DNA from: Coprothermobacter sp.
GTDB lineage: Bacteria; Coprothermobacterota; Coprothermobacteria; Coprothermobacterales; Coprothermobacteraceae
Assembly (NCBI GenBank): GCA_012842545.1
Contig: DUSQ01000031.1
Coordinates: 1 to 9,750, forward strand
Reading direction: 5' to 3'
DNA length: 9,750 nt
Positions 6,344 through 9,750 of the stretch are shown in pieces. A program made the position numbers and the translations under genes. The notes below the pieces were generated by a model. It had not been told where the DNA came from and did not search any database. It worked only from the letters and a program-made list of their open reading frames with translations. The stretch's first letter is position 1. Every line of letters starts with the position of its first letter.

Positions 6344-7237
6344 TTATGCCACTATGGATTGAATTATTTCCTTAGCAGGGAGGATTTCTTTTATGAGCCC
6401 TGCACTTTGTCCCATCATGAAAGCGCCGTTTTCTAAGTCACCTTCCACTGCTCTGATAAGCGCCCCCAACATGAGGTTGGAAAACGTCTCTTCGTCACCG
6501 TTGTATTCAGCCTCAATGAGCTTTTGTGCCAATTGGTTTCTCCAAATGCGCACGGCGTGTTTGAATCTTCTGCCCACCTCCACGGTGGAGCGTTCATTGG
6601 CTTTGAGGACAACATCTTTGTACACAGGGCTGATTGGGGCTTCCTCCGAAGCCACAAAACGTGTTCCCATTTGAACACCAGCTGCTCCCATGGCTCTCAT
6701 GGCGCGGTAGCTGTCCGCATCCACAATGCCGCCAGCAGCTATGACAGGAATGTTTTTGACTGACTTAAGGACGGCGTTCACCAGTACGATGGTAGTCACA
6801 TCACCAATGTGTCCTCCTGATTCTTTTCCTTCAGCTATGACGCCATCTGCACCTGCTTTTTCCAACAAAAGAGCTTGGTTTGCAGAACCAACCAGTGGCA
6901 GTATTTTGATGCCTCTTCCTTTGAGTGTCTGCATGAAACTGGAAGGATTTCCGGCTCCAGTTGTGATCACTGGGGGTCTTTCTTCCAATATGACCTTAAT
7001 CTGATCCTGCCAGAACTCGCTTTGGAGCATGAGATTCACACCAAAGGGTTTTGATGTGTGCCTTCTTACTTCTCGGATTTGTTCCCGGAGTTCTTCAGGT
7101 GTCATGGCAGCGCCACCCAATACTCCCAAACCACCTGCTTCGCTAACAGCTGCTACCAGTGGTGCTTTGGCCACTCGGGCCATACCGCCTTGTATGATGG
7201 GATACTCAATACCAAGCAGTTCTTCTAAAGAGATCAT
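6344..7237 (-). CDS. fabK: Enoyl-[acyl-carrier-protein] reductase II, FMN-dependent
   Basis: The 297-residue protein belongs to the FMN-binding FabK/nitronate monooxygenase family. Visible motifs are YPIIQGGMARV (12-22), GGLGVLGGAAMTPEEL (35-50), GVNLML (66-71), ESGGHIGD (139-146, with the active-site-type H143), IPVIAAGGIVD (163-173) and GVQMGTRFVASEEA (187-200). FabK performs the last step of each fatty-acid elongation cycle, reducing trans-2-enoyl-ACP with NAD(P)H through FMN. It replaces FabI in many Firmicutes. Nitronate monooxygenases share the fold, but the position directly after fabZ, with an ATGA overlap of four bases, makes FabK the better call. It is the last enzyme of the leftward fatty-acid operon. 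It is a little shorter than the roughly 320-residue pneumococcal FabK, and all core motifs are present. Confidence 0.92.
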   Translation of the reverse strand: MISLEELLGIEYPIIQGGMARVAKAPLVAAVSEAGGLGVLGGAAMTPEELREQIREVRRHTSKPFGVNLMLQSEFWQDQIKVILEERPPVITTGAGNPSSFMQTLKGRGIKILPLVGSANQALLLEKAGADGVIAEGKESGGHIGDVTTIVLVNAVLKSVKNIPVIAAGGIVDADSYRAMRAMGAAGVQMGTRFVASEEAPISPVYKDVVLKANERSTVEVGRRFKHAVRIWRNQLAQKLIEAEYNGDEETFSNLMLGALIRAVEGDLENGAFMMGQSAGLIKEILPAKEIIQSIVA

Positions 7238-7635
7238 TGCTCCACCGCCACCTTAAAAACAATTTTCGCTTCGCTAACCAGCGTATCTGCTTTGAATATT
7301 TGCCCACTTCCAAAGTAGAATCCAGCTTTTTCATTTTCCAACTTTGCCTTGATAGTGATGTGATCTCCTGGGAAAATAGGCTGCATGAACTTTGCTTGCT
7401 CAACGCGTGCCAGCAAAGGTAGTCCGGGCGTTTTTACTAATAGCCCTAGCGTTTGTGCCATGGCTTCTATGTGCAATACCCCGGGAAAAATGGGGTAGTC
7501 GGGAAAATGACCCTGAAAAAAAGGCAAATTAGGGTCCACGTAATACTGAGCTTCACAAGTATTTCCTTCCACTTTGAAGCTGTCCACAAACAAAAATGGC
7601 CAGCGGTGGGGAAGGGGTATTATTTTTTCCTCCAA
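7234..7635 (-). CDS. fabZ: 3-hydroxyacyl-[acyl-carrier-protein] dehydratase
   Basis: The 133-residue product is a hot-dog fold dehydratase that removes water from 3-hydroxyacyl-ACP in fatty-acid elongation. It opens MEEKIIPLPHRWPFLFVDSF, the usual FabZ start (LPHRxPFLxVD). The active-site stretch GHFPDYPIFPGVLHIEAMAQ covers residues 42-61, with catalytic H43 and E57 at the family spacing of 14 residues. The first start with a ribosome-binding site is TTG at 7635. An upstream in-frame ATG at 7698 would add 21 cysteine- and tryptophan-rich residues that come from the anti-sigma coding sequence and have no FabZ character. The gene overlaps the anti-sigma gene by 16 bases and fabK by four, so translation is probably coupled. 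Confidence 0.93.
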   Translation of the reverse strand: MEEKIIPLPHRWPFLFVDSFKVEGNTCEAQYYVDPNLPFFQGHFPDYPIFPGVLHIEAMAQTLGLLVKTPGLPLLARVEQAKFMQPIFPGDHITIKAKLENEKAGFYFGSGQIFKADTLVSEAKIVFKVAVEQ

Positions 7636-7928
7636 AGCAAGGCACCTCCCGCAGCCAGTAGTACGCCCACACCCAGGCCAACACCACCTACTATCCACGG
7701 TGTCAGGGAAGACACCTTACCCTTGGTTAATTGAGCCACTTTCTTTTCTGGTTTGTGGGTGTAATTGACCAAACTTCTCAGTTCAGCGAATAGCTCTTCC
7801 CATTTTTCCATCTCTTCATAGCAGCTATTGCAGCTTTGTAAGTGCGAAGAGACCTCAGTCATTTGATTTTTCGTCAGCTCGCCCTTCACGTAGGCTGGTA
7901 TTAGTTCCATTACTTCTTTGCACTCCAC
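7620..7928 (-). CDS. Zinc-finger (ZAS-type) anti-sigma factor with one C-terminal membrane segment
   Basis: The 102-residue product begins MECKEVMELIPAYVKGELTK and has the zinc-binding anti-sigma pattern: C3, then H29-x3-C33-x2-C36 (SHLQSCNSC). The ZAS domain should wrap the partner sigma factor in the cytoplasm. Residues about 40-75 are a charged linker, and about 77-99 form a single glycine-rich membrane helix (WIVGGVGLGVGVLLAAGG). Only RKK and the last tryptophan follow, so there is no outside sensor domain. GTG 7928 is preferred because AGGAGG (7942-7937) is eight bases before it; a GTG at 7937 lies inside that site. The gene directly follows, and overlaps by 74 bases, the ECF sigma gene, the normal order for such pairs. 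The sensed signal is unknown; the location among fatty-acid genes suggests membrane or lipid state. Confidence 0.85.
   Translation of the reverse strand: MECKEVMELIPAYVKGELTKNQMTEVSSHLQSCNSCYEEMEKWEELFAELRSLVNYTHKPEKKVAQLTKGKVSSLTPWIVGGVGLGVGVLLAAGGALLWRKK
7643..7650 (-). promoter_or_regulatory. Ribosome-binding site for fabZ, inside the anti-sigma gene
   Basis: Read leftward, GGGAGGTG lies in the codons for the end of the anti-sigma membrane segment. Its GGAGG is nine bases before TTG 7635, which fixes the fabZ start. Confidence 0.7.
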
Positions 7929-8427
7929 CGTTTTCACCTCCTTCTAACTTCTTTCTAAGGGCCTTTCGTGCCCGGTGCAGTTGTACTCGCACGTTCTCCT
8001 CTGATATGTCCAGCATTTTTGCAATTTCTTTTATGGGGAAGTTGTAAATGTCACGCAGAACTATGAGCGCACGCTGGTTTTCCGGCAAGTCCATAACCGC
8101 CATCTCAAGCATGAGGTGCATGTCCTCTGCCGTGTGAGCGCTGGGTTCAACGTATATGATCTTTCGTTTTTTCCTGAGAACCTGCAGAGCAGTATTCGCT
8201 GTGACACGGTAGAGCCAAGTGCTCAAGCTGGATTCATTTCTGAACGACTTTATTTTTGACCATAAGATCCATGCCACTTCCTGAGTAACATCTTCAGCAT
8301 CTTCTCGATTTCCCAGGAGCCTGTATGCTAATGTGTAAATATCTCGCTCAAAGCGGCCAAAAAGTTCCTGGAATGCCTTAGGGTCGCCTCGTTTCACTTT
8401 CTCGATGAGTACGTGTTCAACCTTCAT
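7855..8427 (-). CDS. ECF-type RNA polymerase sigma factor
   Basis: The 190-residue protein has the two-domain layout of extracytoplasmic-function sigma factors. Region 2 spans about 14-85 with AYRLLGNREDAEDVTQEVAW (34-53), then SSLSTWLYRVTANTAL (66-81). Region 4 spans about 110-162 with LPENQRALIVLRDIYNFPIK (114-133) and a helix-turn-helix, EIAKMLDISEENVRVQLHRA (134-153). Region 3 is absent, as expected. It directs RNA polymerase to its own set of promoters when released by the membrane anti-sigma factor encoded just downstream. Its ATG lies 11 bases inside the end of fabF, with only a weak ribosome-binding site, so translation probably depends on fabF. The last 25 or so residues after RKKL are polar, without family character, and lie within the anti-sigma gene in another frame. 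Confidence 0.9.
   Translation of the reverse strand: MKVEHVLIEKVKRGDPKAFQELFGRFERDIYTLAYRLLGNREDAEDVTQEVAWILWSKIKSFRNESSLSTWLYRVTANTALQVLRKKRKIIYVEPSAHTAEDMHLMLEMAVMDLPENQRALIVLRDIYNFPIKEIAKMLDISEENVRVQLHRARKALRKKLEGGENGGVQRSNGTNTSLREGRADEKSND
7934..7943 (-). promoter_or_regulatory. Ribosome-binding site that sets the anti-sigma start at GTG 7928
   Basis: Read leftward, AAGGAGGTGA is a full Shine-Dalgarno site within the end of the sigma gene. It contains a GTG (7937) that is too close to use; the in-frame GTG at 7928 is correctly spaced. Confidence 0.75.
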
Positions 8428-9637
8428 AGCGCTTCAGCACCAATACGGAATTATGACCCCCGAAGCCCAATGATTCTTTCAGAGCGTAATTGATTGGCCT
8501 CTCCTCAGCTTTATTTGGCACATAGTAAAGGTCACATTCTTCAGCGGGCTCCTGGAAGTTTATGGTTGGCGGTACCATTTGTTCCTGCATTGCTAATACC
8601 GTTGCCACAGTTTCCACAGAGCCTGACGCACCTAGCAAATGTCCTATCATGGATTTTACAGAGCTCACAGGTATTTCGTAAGCGCGATCTCCTAATGCTT
8701 GCTTTATGGCTTTTGTTTCAATGACATCGTTCAGAGGTGTGGATGTTCCGTGAGCACAAACGTAGTCAATCTGTTCCGGTGTAATGCCTGCCCTCTTTAA
8801 GGCTTTTTCTATGGCTTTTGCCTGAGGCTGCGCAGAGGGATCGGGAGCTGTCACGTGATAAGCATCGCAGGTGGCACCATAACCTACTATTTCAGCCAGT
8901 GGTCTGGCACCGCGCCTTAGTGCGTGCTCCAGGGTTTCCAGAATCAAGGCACCTGCACCTTCTCCCATAACGAATCCAGAGTGTCCTTTATCAAATGGAC
9001 GTGAGGCCGTGGGTTCGTTCAATGGAGATAAGGCTTTCATGTTGTGGAAGCTGGTGATGCCCAAAGGGGTAATGCTCGCTTCAGAGCCACCCACCAGTAC
9101 CGCATTTAGGTCTTCCTCTTCCTGTAGCAAGGCGTAGCCTTGCCCAATGGCATCCAAAGAAGCAGCACAAGCAGTCGTGGGAGCAAAAGTAGGACCATGG
9201 AAGCCGTTTTCAATGGCAATGTTGGCAGCGGCAATGTTTATGATGGAAGCTGGAACAGTGAATGGTGAAACTGTTTTCTGTCCCTTTGTGTACAAATTCA
9301 GTATTTGATTTTCCAGGAACTCCAGACCACCCATGCCAGAGGCGAAAACTACTCCAACTGTATACGGGTCCACATCCTTTAGCTGCGCTGCGCTGATTGC
9401 TTCTCGAGCTGCCACCAGGGCGAACTGCGTGAAGCGGTCCATCCTTTTGACGTCTTTCTTGTCAAAGTATTGCAGGGGATCAAAATCTACTTCCCCTGCG
9501 TACTTAACAGGCAAATCAGTGTATCTGGTTATGGGCTTTATGGCGTTACGTCCTGCAAATATGCCTTCTTTGAAAACTTGCAAGCCCACACCGAAGGGTG
9601 TTACCACACCCATTCCGGTGATTACTATTCTTTTCAT
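8417..9637 (-). CDS. fabF: 3-oxoacyl-[acyl-carrier-protein] synthase II
   Basis: The 406-residue protein is a full-length KAS II condensing enzyme, which joins malonyl-ACP to a growing acyl-ACP. The N-terminus MKRIVITGMGVVTPFG is typical. The Cys-His-His catalytic triad is visible: C157 in TTACAASLDAIG, H296 in CAHGTSTPLND and H333 in SMIGHLLGASGS, with K328 in SSVKSM. SRPFDKGHSGFVMGEGAGAL (212-231) and the terminal ESLGFGGHNSVLVLKR complete the signature. The ATG overlaps the acyl carrier protein stop by four bases (ATGA), with GGGTGG about six bases upstream. The end overlaps the sigma gene by 11 bases. FabF is placed directly after acpP as in many fatty-acid operons. No residue of the active site is missing. 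Confidence 0.96.
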   Translation of the reverse strand: MKRIVITGMGVVTPFGVGLQVFKEGIFAGRNAIKPITRYTDLPVKYAGEVDFDPLQYFDKKDVKRMDRFTQFALVAAREAISAAQLKDVDPYTVGVVFASGMGGLEFLENQILNLYTKGQKTVSPFTVPASIINIAAANIAIENGFHGPTFAPTTACAASLDAIGQGYALLQEEEDLNAVLVGGSEASITPLGITSFHNMKALSPLNEPTASRPFDKGHSGFVMGEGAGALILETLEHALRRGARPLAEIVGYGATCDAYHVTAPDPSAQPQAKAIEKALKRAGITPEQIDYVCAHGTSTPLNDVIETKAIKQALGDRAYEIPVSSVKSMIGHLLGASGSVETVATVLAMQEQMVPPTINFQEPAEECDLYYVPNKAEERPINYALKESLGFGGHNSVLVLKRYEG

Positions 9638-9750
9638 GCATTACCACCCAACACACGGAGTAGATCACCCACGGTCTTAATCTCAGAGAGCTTCTCTTCA
9701 GGAATTGTGTAACCTTTTTGTTCCAAGGAAAGGGTTAAATCTACTAAACC
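9634..9750 (-). CDS. acpP: Acyl carrier protein (partial, N-terminus off the window)
   Basis: The last 38 residues are visible, beginning GLVDLTLSLEQKGYTIPEEK and ending TVGDLLRVLGGNA. They match the C-terminal half of acyl carrier protein: helix II just after the phosphopantetheine serine (the DSL motif itself is outside the window), the acidic IPEE turn and the closing ITTVGD-type helix. The protein carries the growing acyl chain to FabF, FabZ and FabK. Its TGA overlaps the fabF ATG by four bases, and acpP directly before fabF is a common arrangement, which supports the call. The sequence is less acidic here than typical ACPs (lysines in the visible part), so a specialised ACP copy remains possible. 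Confidence 0.85.
   Translation of the reverse strand, partial: GLVDLTLSLEQKGYTIPEEKLSEIKTVGDLLRVLGGNA

Noticed and set aside
7636..7698. Longer fabZ with 21 extra N-terminal residues from ATG 7698
   Set aside because: The extra residues are a frame-shifted reading of the anti-sigma gene; a TTG with a good ribosome-binding site gives the normal FabZ N-terminus.
1..9750. CRISPR array, insertion sequence, tRNA or rRNA genes
   Set aside because: I saw no direct repeat series, transposase motif, or tRNA/rRNA-like sequence; nearly all bases belong to recognisable genes.

Overview
This window looks like the chromosome of an anaerobic, probably thermophilic and protein-using bacterium of Firmicutes type with moderate G+C. 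The reasons are a FabK-type enoyl-ACP reductase, a class II (GatY/KbaY-type) fructose-bisphosphate aldolase, two cytosolic-type metallopeptidases, a tiny rubredoxin-like protein and strong GGAGG ribosome-binding sites. Coprothermobacter is a plausible guess, but it is an inference from gene style and was not tested. I see no mobile element, CRISPR array, rRNA or tRNA.

Left part (1-2413). A DUF554 membrane protein runs leftward off the window edge. A rightward 36-residue RCKP-type zinc ribbon lies next to it, divergently. Its TAG stop overlaps the TAG stop of a leftward 527-residue M28-like aminopeptidase.

Middle part (2414-5942). A short divergent region leads rightward into an apparent operon: an HD-domain nucleotide phosphohydrolase of the SAMHD1/YwfO type, an M20 metallopeptidase and fructose-bisphosphate aldolase. 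It ends at a strong Rho-independent hairpin. On the other side of the hairpin a leftward gene encodes a small SPW-repeat membrane protein.

Right part (6344-9750). A leftward fatty-acid synthesis operon is read in the order acpP (partial), fabF, ECF sigma factor, zinc-finger anti-sigma factor with one membrane segment, fabZ, fabK. Every junction overlaps (4, 11, 74, 16 and 4 bases), so the sigma/anti-sigma pair is built into the translation-coupled chain of elongation enzymes. FabF condenses, FabZ dehydrates and FabK reduces ACP-bound intermediates. The anti-sigma factor has almost no residues beyond its membrane segment, so it may respond to the state of the membrane itself. This embedded regulatory pair is the most interesting item in the window.

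Several starts differ from the longest reading frames because the Shine-Dalgarno site decides them: TTG for the aldolase and fabZ, and an inner GTG for the anti-sigma factor. Two other genes have no Shine-Dalgarno site and a -10-like box almost touching the start codon, which suggests leaderless mRNAs.
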